From CBDAMZ01 sp965197375 (GTDB lineage Bacteria > Acidobacteriota > Vicinamibacteria > Vicinamibacterales > UBA8438), in the NCBI GenBank assembly GCA_965197375.1, contig CBDAMZ010000010.1, positions 434,001-498,000 on the forward strand: a stretch of 64,000 nt of DNA. The letters are read 5' to 3'. Positions within the stretch are counted from its first letter, which is position 1, and each line of letters opens with the position of its first letter. Below, one piece after another: positions 49,490 to 57,421 of this stretch. The position numbers and the translations under genes were made by a program. Below the pieces are notes generated by a model. That model was given only the letters and a program-made list of their open reading frames with translations, had not been told where the DNA came from and did no database searches.

Positions 49490-50074
49490 GTGCCAAAGAT
49501 CAGATTTCGGTGTCCCTGGAGTAACTCACACCCTCTGTATGTCGCCTATCACGACGAGGAATGGGGCGTGCCGCAGCACGATGACCGCACTCTGTTCGAA
49601 ATGCTGGTCCTGGAGGGCACTCAGGCCGGCTTGAGCTGGATCACGATCCTCAAGAAGCGCGAACACTATCGACGCGCGTTCGCCCGGTTTGACCCGGTCA
49701 AAGTCGCCCGCTACGACACACGGAAGGTCGAGCGTCTGCTGGCGAACGACGCGCTTATCCGCAACCGCCTAAAGATCGAAGCGGCCATCTATAACGCGCG
49801 CGCGTTCCTGACGGTCCAGGACGACATCGGAAGCTTCGACGCCTACATTTGGCAGTTTGTCGACAGCAGCCCGAAGCAAAACGCCTGGCAGACCCTTAAA
49901 GAAGTTCCGTCCCAGACCCGGAAATCGAACGCGATGAGCCAGGCCCTCAAACGCCGTGGTTTTAGGTTCGTGGGGCCGACCGTCTGTTACGCCTTCATGC
50001 AGGCCACTGGCATGGTCAACGATCACCTAGTTAATTGCTTTCGCTATCACGCGGTGCAGAAAGGCAAGCACTAG
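49490..50074 (+). CDS. tag: DNA-3-methyladenine glycosylase I
   Basis: 194 residues. Starts MPKIRFRCPWSNSHPLYVAYHDEEWGVPQHDDRTLFEMLVLEGTQAGLSW. The Zn site formed by the Cys of RCPW, the His of YHDEEWG and the His/Cys of NDHLVNCFRY is complete, and the catalytic Glu in LEGTQAGLSW is present. It removes 3-methyladenine from DNA. Start is GTG. Convergent with the GNAT gene. Confidence 0.94.
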   Translation: MPKIRFRCPWSNSHPLYVAYHDEEWGVPQHDDRTLFEMLVLEGTQAGLSWITILKKREHYRRAFARFDPVKVARYDTRKVERLLANDALIRNRLKIEAAIYNARAFLTVQDDIGSFDAYIWQFVDSSPKQNAWQTLKEVPSQTRKSNAMSQALKRRGFRFVGPTVCYAFMQATGMVNDHLVNCFRYHAVQKGKH

Positions 50075-50151
50075 CCCGGTCATTGCTTGATTCGACATCG
50101 CCGACACGAGGAACGTCTGGTACACCAGCGGTGTGGTTAGCTAGCCGTCCG

Positions 50152-50799
50152 TCACCCGGCACGGACGACCGCGCGCTTGCTACGATGCCGGTCGAGCACC
50201 CCGAGACCTAGCTTCTTACTGAGATAGACCTTCGACTCGCGATTGTCCTGTGCGTTTGGTTCGAACTTGATCACGTTGAATTCAAGGTGATCAAGCGTGC
50301 CACGCATGCCGTAGAGACGATTCTTAGTCTTGACGATGATCTCGTCAAAGCCACTGTCAAGTGCCCACGCCTCTTGTTCTTCAGTCAAGGCTCTGAAGAA
50401 CCCTTGCCCACGCCAATCGCGCCGCGTGCCGCCAATCCAGCTGTACAAGATTTTCCGATCGCGAAATTTGACTGCGTCTCCGAGGCGTGACACGAGGTCA
50501 GCGAGCTTGGCGTCCGTTTCGTCCAACCGCAGCTGGTGCGACACCTTGTAGGCAACGGGAAGAATCGTCGACGGGTCGTCCGGTAACGGCGCTTCCGCCA
50601 TCAGAATCTGGTGGTCCATATTTGAGAGACGACGCACCACCTCGCTTGCCGTCTTGCGCCGTTGAAATTCACCGAAGTACTCTTCGATGTACTGGATTTC
50701 CAGCGCGCCCTGCTGGAGCTCATACTGTCGGATGTGATACTCCATCTCCCGTAACGACGCGCCACCGAGCCGGCAGCCGCCATCATACACTGACTTCAC
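50152..50799 (-). CDS. GNAT-family N-acetyltransferase
   Basis: About 215 residues. The acetyl-CoA loop is WIGGTRRDWRGQGFFRALTEEQEAWALDSGFDEIIVKTKNRLYGM, the R/Q-x-x-G-x-G/A form of the family. The N-terminal part EYHIRQYELQQGALEIQYIEEYFGEFQ is helical. The start is uncertain: a GTG at 50799 follows GGGAAG, ATGs are at 50862 and 50745, and the frame itself runs to 50964. Substrate unknown. It lies downstream of the metH remnant on the same strand. Confidence 0.75.
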   Translation of the reverse strand: MKSVYDGGCRLGGASLREMEYHIRQYELQQGALEIQYIEEYFGEFQRRKTASEVVRRLSNMDHQILMAEAPLPDDPSTILPVAYKVSHQLRLDETDAKLADLVSRLGDAVKFRDRKILYSWIGGTRRDWRGQGFFRALTEEQEAWALDSGFDEIIVKTKNRLYGMRGTLDHLEFNVIKFEPNAQDNRESKVYLSKKLGLGVLDRHRSKRAVVRAG

Positions 50800-50947
50800 G
50801 TCGGAACTTCCCGATGTCGTTCTCTTCGTCGACCGGTTGAAACCACGGATCACCATCCACATACCGGAAAGTATTCGCTTGCCGCGTCCGTCCGTCCTCC
50901 GTTTGGTAACACCGGCGATTGAGCTCGCGGAGGGCCGCTCATCGGAT

Positions 50948-51031
50948 TCAAGCGCCAGCAACAACCGGATCGTAGGCGAGATTGGCCGAAAGCCAGCGCT
51001 CGGCCTCCTCGACCGTCACACCCTTGCGCGC
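50948..51031 (-). pseudogene. metH: C-terminal tail of cobalamin methionine synthase (metH remnant)
   Basis: In the frame just after the truncated metH stop, ARKGVTVEEAERWLSANLAYDP and a few more residues end at a TGA (50948-50950). This matches the last residues of full-length MetH activation domains (E. coli ends ...RRKGMSVTEVERWLAPNLGYDAD, quoted from memory). It is out of frame with the N-terminal piece and has no start of its own. So the beginning and the very end of metH are present, directly joined. Confidence 0.7.
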
Positions 51032-52047
51032 GGCGCGATCCCTTCGACCGCCTTGGCAACCGCTCGGATGTGGTCCGGCGTCGTCCCACAGCAGCCGCCC
51101 AGCAGATTGACCAAGCCGCTCGTCGCGAATTCCCGGAGTAGCCGGCCAGTTTCGCCAGGAGGCTCGTCGTACTCACCAAAGGCGTTCGGCAGACCGGCAT
51201 TCGGATGACAGCTCACATACGTGCCGGCGACACGCGCGAGCTCGGTGAGGTGCGGCAGCATCTCTCGGGCACCCAACGCACAGTTGATACCAACTGAAAA
51301 CGGTTTGGCGTGAGCGATCGAAACCCAAAAGGCATCAATCGCCTGGCCCGACAAGGTCCGCCCGCTGCGGCCCGTGATGGTGACCGAAATCATCAGAGGC
51401 AGGTCGACGCCTTTCTCGTCAACAACCTCCTGAATAGCCACGATTGCCGCCCTGGCGTTCAGTGTGTCGAAAATCGTCTCGACCAGCAACAGCTCGCAGC
51501 CCCCATCGATCAGGCCACGTGCCTGTTGGGCGTACGCATCGCGGAGGGCATCAAACGTGATGGATCTGAACGTCGGATCATTGACGTCCGGCGAGATCGA
51601 GAGCGCCTTGTTGGTTGGCCCGATGGAACCGGCGACGAACCGCGGTTGCTCAGGGGTTCGACAAGTCCACTCGCGCGCGGCCCGCTTCGCGAGCCGCGCT
51701 GCCTCGCGGTTCAGCTCGTAGGCCACCGTCTCAAGGCCGTAATCCGCCTGAGCGATCGCCGTCCCGTTAAACGTGTTGGTCTCAATGATGTCGGCGCCCG
51801 CTTCTAGATACGCCTCGTGAATCGCCACAACGGCGTCCGGCTGTGTCAGGACAAGGAGGTCGTTGTCACCCTTGAGGTCACGTGAGTGGTTTTCGAACCG
51901 CACGCCTCGGAATTCCGCTTCCCCGAACTGACGCCGCTGGATCATCGTGCCCATGGCGCCGTCAAGAATGAGAATGCGTGTCGCGAGCCGAGTCTCCAGC
52001 AACCTGCGAGTGCTGTCGGCCGGTACTACCGTGGTGGCGCTCGTCAT
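51016..52047 (-). pseudogene. metH: metH N-terminal homocysteine-binding domain, rest deleted
   Basis: About 343 residues: ILILDGAMGTMIQRRQFGEAEFRG, NTFNGTAIAQADYGLE, GSIGPTNKALSISPDV, GRTLSGQAIDAFW, the zinc Cys in GINCALG and the Cys pair in LLGGCCGTTPDHIRAVAKAVEG. This is the complete first module of cobalamin-dependent methionine synthase, ending at a TGA soon after GIAPRARV. The folate, cobalamin and activation modules that make up most of a 1,200-residue MetH are missing, although the C-terminal tail follows at once. A stand-alone Hcy-methyltransferase domain is the alternative reading, but the tail argues for an internal deletion. Start ATG 52047 chosen; another at 52095. Confidence 0.7.
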
Positions 52048-52324
52048 GTAACAGCCATCAATTGGTGTCTCGGCCCGGCGCTGCCATGCGTGCATCAGGC
52101 ACTATGTTTCGTTCGGCGTCGTGTCTTCGGCGACAGCGACGAAGGACTTGCCGTCAAGCGCCGTCCGAACCGCCACGTCCAACAGACCGATTACCAAAAA
52201 TGCTCGGACCGGATCCGCTTGCTTCGGAAACCGACTTGGTTCAGGGTATGCTTAGATTACTTCCTGGTCCGATGGTAACAGCCAAGCGCGACGACACGTC
52301 GTAGGGCAGGTTGTGAACTCCCCT
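52048..52324 (-). other. Gap upstream of metH with a coding-like remnant
   Basis: Between metH and the sorbosone-dehydrogenase-like gene. On the minus strand a stop-to-stop frame of about 49 codons ends at 52102-52104 with RTALDGKSFVAVAEDTTPNET; no ribosome site and no family is recognised, so it may be a gene remnant. No riboswitch could be recognised. Confidence 0.3.
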
Positions 52325-53653
52325 CTAGGACTGGTTCCCCGTATAGACGATCCTCCAGATCCTTCCGCGCGCGTCATCCGAGACATAGATCGAGCCGTCC
52401 GGACCCTGGGCGATGCCGACCGGACGATGTACGGCATTCTGCGGTTGCATGAGGACCGTCCGGCCCGCGAACCCGCCAGCGAACGTCTCGTAGTCGCCGT
52501 TGAACATACCATCGATCATCGGAGCGAACGCCACCTGATACCCACCCTGCTCGAGCGGCGCCCGGTTCCACGAACCGTGGAAAACCACAAAAGCGCCGTT
52601 CCGGTAGCGCTCAGGAAACTGATCGCCGGTGTAGAACAACAGATCGTCCGGTGCCCAGTGGCCCGGGAACGCCACGAGCGGAGGGTCGTACCGATCGCAT
52701 TCGCCGATGGCCTGTCCATCGCCACCGTACTCAGGAGCGAGAATCCGCCTGCTCTTGAAACGGTCGTGGTAACAGAACGGCCAGCCAAAATTTGAACCGT
52801 CCGCCAGCCGGAACAGCTCCTCGGAGGGCAACTCGGCATTGTCCTCATCATCGAAGTACTCCGGCCAGAGCGAGCCGACCGCGTCGCGGCCGTGCTGCAC
52901 CGCGTAAATAGCACGAGTGTTCGGATCCCATGCGATCGCAACGATGTTCCGCGTGCCGGTGACGAACTTATACCCGTCTGCTTCGTGCGTCTGGCCGATG
53001 CGATCAGCGTCGAAGCGCCACACGCTGGCCTGACGATCAAGAAACGGGCAGGGCTGCATTCCCCGCGATCCCTTGGTACGTGAATTCTCCATACAGGCGT
53101 TCGATGGCGCACCGACGTTCACGTAGATATGCCCCGCATCATCAAAGGCGAAAGCCTTAGACGAATGCCCCCGTTGGTCGGGAAACCCGGTCACTATTGG
53201 CTCTGCCTCTCCCTGAGGCACCAGTTGACCGGGTGTCATCGGATAGCGATAAACTTCTGTAGTCGTTGACACATAAAGATAGTTGCCACGCAGCTGCAAG
53301 CCGGTGCCATAGTGGTCCGCGAACCGTTCGACTATCTCGGCCCGACCGTCGTTGTCGGCGTCACGTAACGCAACGATCCCGCCGCCCGGATCGCAGTTGT
53401 CGCGGCCGCGATTCCCCCGGTCCCTCACATAAATGTCACCGTTGGGCGCGACATCGAGGTGTCGCATCCGACCGAGAGTGTCCGCCACAACTAAGGCGCA
53501 GAACCCCTCCGGCAGCATCAACCCTCCGTTGTCGGGGATACACTCCGGAAGCAAGGCCATCGGCGTTTCGGTCTCGCTGGTAGGGTCCGCCACTGCGTAC
53601 CCAACGAGGAGCATAGCTGCACATACCGAGACGCTTAAGTTACGGACACTCAT
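52325..53653 (-). CDS. Exported PQQ-dependent sugar (sorbosone) dehydrogenase-like protein
   Basis: 442 residues. Signal peptide MSVRNLSVSVCAAMLLVGYAVA. Then a six-bladed propeller of the glucose/sorbosone dehydrogenase type: RMRHLDVAPNGDIYV, TGTRNIVAIAWDP with ..QHGRD, GSNFGWPFCYHD, VFHGSWNR and HRPVGIAQGPDGSIYVSDDARGRIWRI. These motifs hold the active-site His/Arg residues of the family. Probably a periplasmic sugar or aldehyde dehydrogenase needing PQQ; no PQQ-synthesis genes are here. Stands alone. Confidence 0.88.
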   Translation of the reverse strand: MSVRNLSVSVCAAMLLVGYAVADPTSETETPMALLPECIPDNGGLMLPEGFCALVVADTLGRMRHLDVAPNGDIYVRDRGNRGRDNCDPGGGIVALRDADNDGRAEIVERFADHYGTGLQLRGNYLYVSTTTEVYRYPMTPGQLVPQGEAEPIVTGFPDQRGHSSKAFAFDDAGHIYVNVGAPSNACMENSRTKGSRGMQPCPFLDRQASVWRFDADRIGQTHEADGYKFVTGTRNIVAIAWDPNTRAIYAVQHGRDAVGSLWPEYFDDEDNAELPSEELFRLADGSNFGWPFCYHDRFKSRRILAPEYGGDGQAIGECDRYDPPLVAFPGHWAPDDLLFYTGDQFPERYRNGAFVVFHGSWNRAPLEQGGYQVAFAPMIDGMFNGDYETFAGGFAGRTVLMQPQNAVHRPVGIAQGPDGSIYVSDDARGRIWRIVYTGNQS

Positions 53654-53713
53654 AGAACTCTCCTTGGATGCCTGCGAGCCGCCCCGCCTATTGTATGCCG
53701 AAGAACAGGGGCG

Positions 53714-54478
53714 TCAGGTAATCGCTTGGCTTTCTCGGCTCGGCGATCGCGACGACAGCATCAGCCAGCCGAGCGGGAGGATCACCAGCAAGAAGCTGAA
53801 GTACCGACCATAGCGGCCGTCTGGCCCATACGGCTCGGTCGCCCAGTGAAGGGTCTCGCTGTAGGGAAAGATGCTGGCCTCGGTCAGCTCGTGGAAGCCA
53901 TAGATGAACAGCTGAATGGCGAAGACGAATAGAAAAATCGCAGTCACCTGGAAGAACTGCCCCAGGCTGACGCGATGCCCGTAGCGGGCCCAGAGTAATG
54001 CGACAGTGGCGGCGCAGGCCGTCCCAGCCACCGCGCCGATGATAAGAGAGACAGACCGAACCTGGAAGAGCAACGCGTTCATCATCAGAGCCGTTTCCAT
54101 CCCCTCGCGGGTAATCATCAGCAGGGTGAAGCCGAAGACTCCGCTGAAGGCTCCAATCCCAGCCTTAAGCGTCGACCGGTGCAGCCGCTGCTCGATTGTG
54201 GTTTTCATGCGCTTTCCAATCCGCCGCATGTGGACGGTTAGCGATACGACCATCACAGCCGAGGCCATCGCCAAAATACCCTCCCACAGCGCCTGGTTCG
54301 TCGCGCGGGCGAGCATCAATCCGGCAACCACGCTCAGAACGACTGACACAACGATCCCAAAGTGCACGGCTGGAACCAAGTGGTGATTCTGGCTCTTTCT
54401 GAGATATGCCAGGCTGATCGCGACGATAAGAAATGCTTCGAGGCCTTCACGCAGCGTGATCACGAATGACTGGATCAT
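53714..54478 (-). CDS. FTR1-family iron permease
   Basis: 254 residues, seven hydrophobic segments. Two REGxE iron-transport motifs: REGLEAFLI near residue 10 and TREGMETALM near 120, the mark of FTR1/EfeU permeases. It moves ferric iron (or ferrous iron after oxidation) across the inner membrane. The upstream 50 bases hold a good promoter and palindrome. The downstream partner EfeO or a multicopper oxidase is not nearby, although a DUF3347 protein gene lies directly upstream on the same strand. Confidence 0.92.
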   Translation of the reverse strand: MIQSFVITLREGLEAFLIVAISLAYLRKSQNHHLVPAVHFGIVVSVVLSVVAGLMLARATNQALWEGILAMASAVMVVSLTVHMRRIGKRMKTTIEQRLHRSTLKAGIGAFSGVFGFTLLMITREGMETALMMNALLFQVRSVSLIIGAVAGTACAATVALLWARYGHRVSLGQFFQVTAIFLFVFAIQLFIYGFHELTEASIFPYSETLHWATEPYGPDGRYGRYFSFLLVILPLGWLMLSSRSPSRESQAIT

Positions 54479-54494
54479 AAGGAGACCACAGAAA

Positions 54495-54509
54495 TGAGAC
54501 TGAATCTCA
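54495..54509. promoter_or_regulatory. Palindromic operator-like site before the iron permease
   Basis: TGAGACTGAATCTCA is symmetric at 12 of 15 positions (arms TGAGA/TCTCA). It lies about 8-22 bases downstream of the predicted transcription start of the FTR1 gene, where a repressor would block transcription. An iron regulator (Fur- or DtxR-like) is the natural guess; the half-site does not match the classical Fur box. Confidence 0.45.
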
Positions 54510-54523
54510 ACTCAGACCAGGTG

Positions 54524-54551
54524 ATTATATCCGACCGGAGCGGTCGGTCAA
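54524..54551 (-). promoter_or_regulatory. Sigma-70 promoter of the FTR1 permease
   Basis: On the minus strand TTGACC (54551-54546) and a perfect TATAAT (54529-54524) are 16 bases apart, followed by the operator-like palindrome and then the ATG at 54478. One of the best consensus promoters in the window. Confidence 0.7.
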
Positions 54552-54644
54552 CGGGAGGGAGGGTAACCGGGCAGGCACTGGGGCAGCACTTCAAGCACTT
54601 GGTTTTCGGGACGCCGTCCCACACACGTTTCGGCGTCAGGGGCC

Positions 54645-55070
54645 CTACTGGGCAAACGCCCCGCAGTTCAGCATCGTCGAACCGTAGAACGGGTTGAGGA
54701 TCTCGCCACCTTTCTGTGCCCAAGATTTCTTTACCATGGGACAGTAGGCAATCTTCAGCTCGCCCAGTCCCGCCTCTTTCGCGTACTCGATTAGGGCGTC
54801 ACTCAACGGACCAAATGCGACACGGGTGCTCGCAAGGTCATTCGCACCAACCACGACCTGCGCGGCCATCACGACCGCCTTGCCCTCATCACCCAACTGG
54901 CCCGCTTCCGTTGCGATCGACTGCGCGGCCTCTATCACCCCATCAGTGGAGTCGTTCGCCAACGCCAACTGGATGTGCAGGTACGGCACGACGATTTCTG
55001 GCGGCATCCCTGCAACGGCGGGTACTGCCGCCAAGACAGCGGCAACCGCAATCAATGACAGACTTCTCAT
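54645..55070 (-). CDS. DUF3347 periplasmic protein
   Basis: 141 residues. Signal peptide MRSLSLIAVAAVLAAVPAVAG, then a four-helix DUF3347 domain: VVPYLHIQLALANDSTDGVIEAAQSIATEAGQL and the C-terminal IAYCPMVKKSW...NPFYGSTMLNCG. The Cys-Pro-Met and the final Met/Cys could bind copper or other metals; the domain is often found in metal-efflux and metal-binding proteins. The ATG at 55070 follows GGAGG. It lies upstream of the iron permease. Confidence 0.85.
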   Translation of the reverse strand: MRSLSLIAVAAVLAAVPAVAGMPPEIVVPYLHIQLALANDSTDGVIEAAQSIATEAGQLGDEGKAVVMAAQVVVGANDLASTRVAFGPLSDALIEYAKEAGLGELKIAYCPMVKKSWAQKGGEILNPFYGSTMLNCGAFAQ

Positions 55071-55191
55071 GTCGTTACACCTCCATGGGTCTACCCTGCG
55101 CGTTAAACATGCTACCCCAAAAGACACGACACGTGGACGCGGCTTCACCTGACGGACCCTCGGTGCGTACTGTATTTGTTCAGGGCAACAC

Positions 55192-56229
55192 TCAGTTAAG
55201 TTTAAACCCGTCGCTCAGCGGATCTTCGTCGTCGATCAAGAACTCGTGCTCGCCGGTAATCCACGCCGCCCCTTCGATTCGAGACAGAATCGCCAGGTGA
55301 TCGCCAACCGTCGTTCGGTCCTCGACCGACCCCTTAAACAAAGTGCCGATGATGCTCTCGTGCACGAACGGCCGATCGTCACTTAACAGCCCCATCGCGT
55401 CAACTACCGCCATCACGGCCGCCGTCCCCGTACCGCACGGCGATCGATCGATCTGTGCGTCAGCAGAAATTGTTGCGTTGCGGAGATCAGCGAGGTGGTT
55501 GCTCGGCATCCCGGCAACGATCGTCCCGTAGGCGCCACGTAAGCCCGCCTCGGTCGGGTGCACAACCTTGAGAGCCGACTCGACACCGTCTTTGATCTGC
55601 ATCCCAAGCTTGCGGAGCTCCAGGAGGTACTCCGGTCGGACCGGCACTCCAGCAAACTCGCTGTCCACAATGGCATAAAAAGCACCGCCGAATGCCACGT
55701 CGACCGGCAGCTCGCGGTTGCCGACGCGCAGCGGGAAGCCGGCATGCAGTACGAACGACGGCACGTTAACGAACGAGACGCTCGCCACGCGTGGGCTAGG
55801 TGCTGGGGACCGGGAGCAGTGCTTGCCTCTCTCGCGCAATTCGGCTCGTGCCCGAACCGGGCCCGCCGGGGTAGCGAGGACGATCTCGGCCGTCGGTTCT
55901 ACCAACTTAATCAACCCGCGCTCAACAGCGATCGTGACAACGGCTATCACACCATGCCCGCACATTGAGCTGTAGCCCGCGTTGTGCACAAGTAAGGACG
56001 CACGCATGCGCGTCAGCGCTCACCGGCTCGGTCAGCACAGCACCGTACATGTCGGCGTGGCCCCTTGGCTCCTGCATCAATGCGCGCCGAATGCGGTCAC
56101 GCCGCTTGCGCGCACCCAGGCCTGCTTCTCCAGCATCGTGTTGCCGGGGGGCCGTGGGAAACCATCGACGATCAGCCGCAGCGGTTCGCCAGCTACATGG
56201 GCGTCGATCGTCTTGACGCGGCGGATCAT
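55192..56229 (-). pseudogene. Proline racemase-family gene with two compensating frameshifts
   Basis: Start ATG 56229: MIRRVKTIDAHVAGEPLRLIVDGFPRPPGNTMLEKQAWVR. A one-base loss near 56117-56125 moves the reading to RRDRIRRALMQEPRGHADMYGAVLTEPVSADAHA. A one-base gain near 55999-56012 moves it back to SLLVHNAGYSSMCGHGVIAVV, which continues to the end (SPCGTGTAAVMAVVD). Only frameshift restoration gives the full 340-residue protein. Both catalytic cysteines remain (MCGHG, SPCGTGT), as in proline racemase and 4-hydroxyproline epimerase; t3LHyp dehydratases have Thr at the second. Divergent from an ornithine-cyclodeaminase-family gene. Confidence 0.85.
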
Positions 56230-56268
56230 GACGGCTAAGTGTACCCTGTACCCTGTTGGACTGAACCA

Positions 56269-57315
56269 ATGCCCTTACTCCTCACGGAAGCCGATGTCCG
56301 GGCCACTCTATCGCTTGACGAGCTCAGAAAGACGATGGTGCAGGCACTCGCACAGTTTTCCCTCGGCAAGGTCGAGCAGCCCCTCCGAACGGTGCTATCG
56401 ATCGGACCGCAGGCTTTCTGCGCGGTCATGCCGGCGTTGCTCGAGAATCCCCGCGCCCTCGGGACAAAGCTAGTCACCTTGGTTGGACGCAACGCCGAGC
56501 ACGGGCTCCCCACGCACCTCGCCACGATCGTCGGGACAAAGCTAGTCACCTTGGTTGGACGCAACGCCGAGCACGGGCTCCCCACGCACCTCGCCACGAT
56601 CGTGCTGATGGATCCAGAAACGGGGGAACTACGAGCCATCATGGATGGCCGCTACATCACCGAGGCGAGAACCGCAGCTGTCTCAGCGGTTGCGACCGAG
56701 TGTCTTGCACGCGACAGTGATCCGTGCACGATCGGGATCATCGGCTCTGGCGTCCAGGCACGGAGCCACCTGGAGGCACTCGCCCGCGTCCGAAGAATCG
56801 TAGGGGGATGGGTCTGGAGCCCGAATACAGACCATCGCACGCGGTTTGCCGAGGAGATGAGCAACATTGCACCCGTGCGGGTCGCCGACAGCGCAGCGGA
56901 GGCTGTGCGCAGCGCCGACATCATCGTGCTCGTGACCGGAGCAACCGAGCCGGTCATCCAGAACGAATGGGTGCGAGAGGGCGCACATATCGTCGCCGTC
57001 GGTGCTTGCCGGCCCGATCAGCGTGAAATGGACCCGGCCCTCGTGGCACGTGGAAGGCTCTTTGTCGATTCGCGTGAGGCCGCGCTCGCCGAAGCGGGAG
57101 ACATCGTGCTCGCCCTCGCCGACGGTGAATTTGGGCCTGATCATGTCGCCGCCGAGCTAGGTGAGATCATCACCGGCCGTGCGGCCGGACGAACCGCTGA
57201 CAATCAGATCACCATCTTTAAATCACTCGGGATGGCGGTCGAGGATGTTGCCGCCGGCCACCTCGCCTACGAATGTGCTCGCAAGACCGGGCGAGGAACA
57301 CCCATCGAGCTGTAG
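56269..57315 (+). CDS. Ornithine cyclodeaminase/mu-crystallin family protein with 24-residue duplication
   Basis: About 348 residues. The Rossmann loop GIIGSGVQARSHLEAL and the substrate region (ALENPRALGTKLVTL, DGRYITEARTAAVSAVA) mark the family: NAD(P)-linked ornithine cyclodeaminase, or imino-acid reductases such as pyrroline-2-carboxylate reductase. GTKLVTLVGRNAEHGLPTHLATIV occurs twice in tandem; normal members have it once, so the fold near the substrate pocket is likely disturbed. The ATG at 56269 is used. It faces the proline-racemase-family gene across 39 bases, suggesting a hydroxyproline/proline catabolic pair. Confidence 0.85.
   Translation: MPLLLTEADVRATLSLDELRKTMVQALAQFSLGKVEQPLRTVLSIGPQAFCAVMPALLENPRALGTKLVTLVGRNAEHGLPTHLATIVGTKLVTLVGRNAEHGLPTHLATIVLMDPETGELRAIMDGRYITEARTAAVSAVATECLARDSDPCTIGIIGSGVQARSHLEALARVRRIVGGWVWSPNTDHRTRFAEEMSNIAPVRVADSAAEAVRSADIIVLVTGATEPVIQNEWVREGAHIVAVGACRPDQREMDPALVARGRLFVDSREAALAEAGDIVLALADGEFGPDHVAAELGEIITGRAAGRTADNQITIFKSLGMAVEDVAAGHLAYECARKTGRGTPIEL
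56461..56604 (+). repeat. 72-bp in-frame tandem duplication
   Basis: Units 56461-56532 and 56533-56604 are identical except the last base (C/G). Two copies of 24 codons inside the ornithine-cyclodeaminase-family gene. The near identity means a recent event or an assembly artefact. Confidence 0.95.
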
Positions 57316-57421
57316 GGTTTCTGAAAGCGTAAGTTGGTGGGACCGGCCGGCGGAGGCAAGACTCGAAATTCTACCTTGCAGCAGGTTGTGAAAACGAGTC
57401 TAGCGTTATCATTAAGATGCG

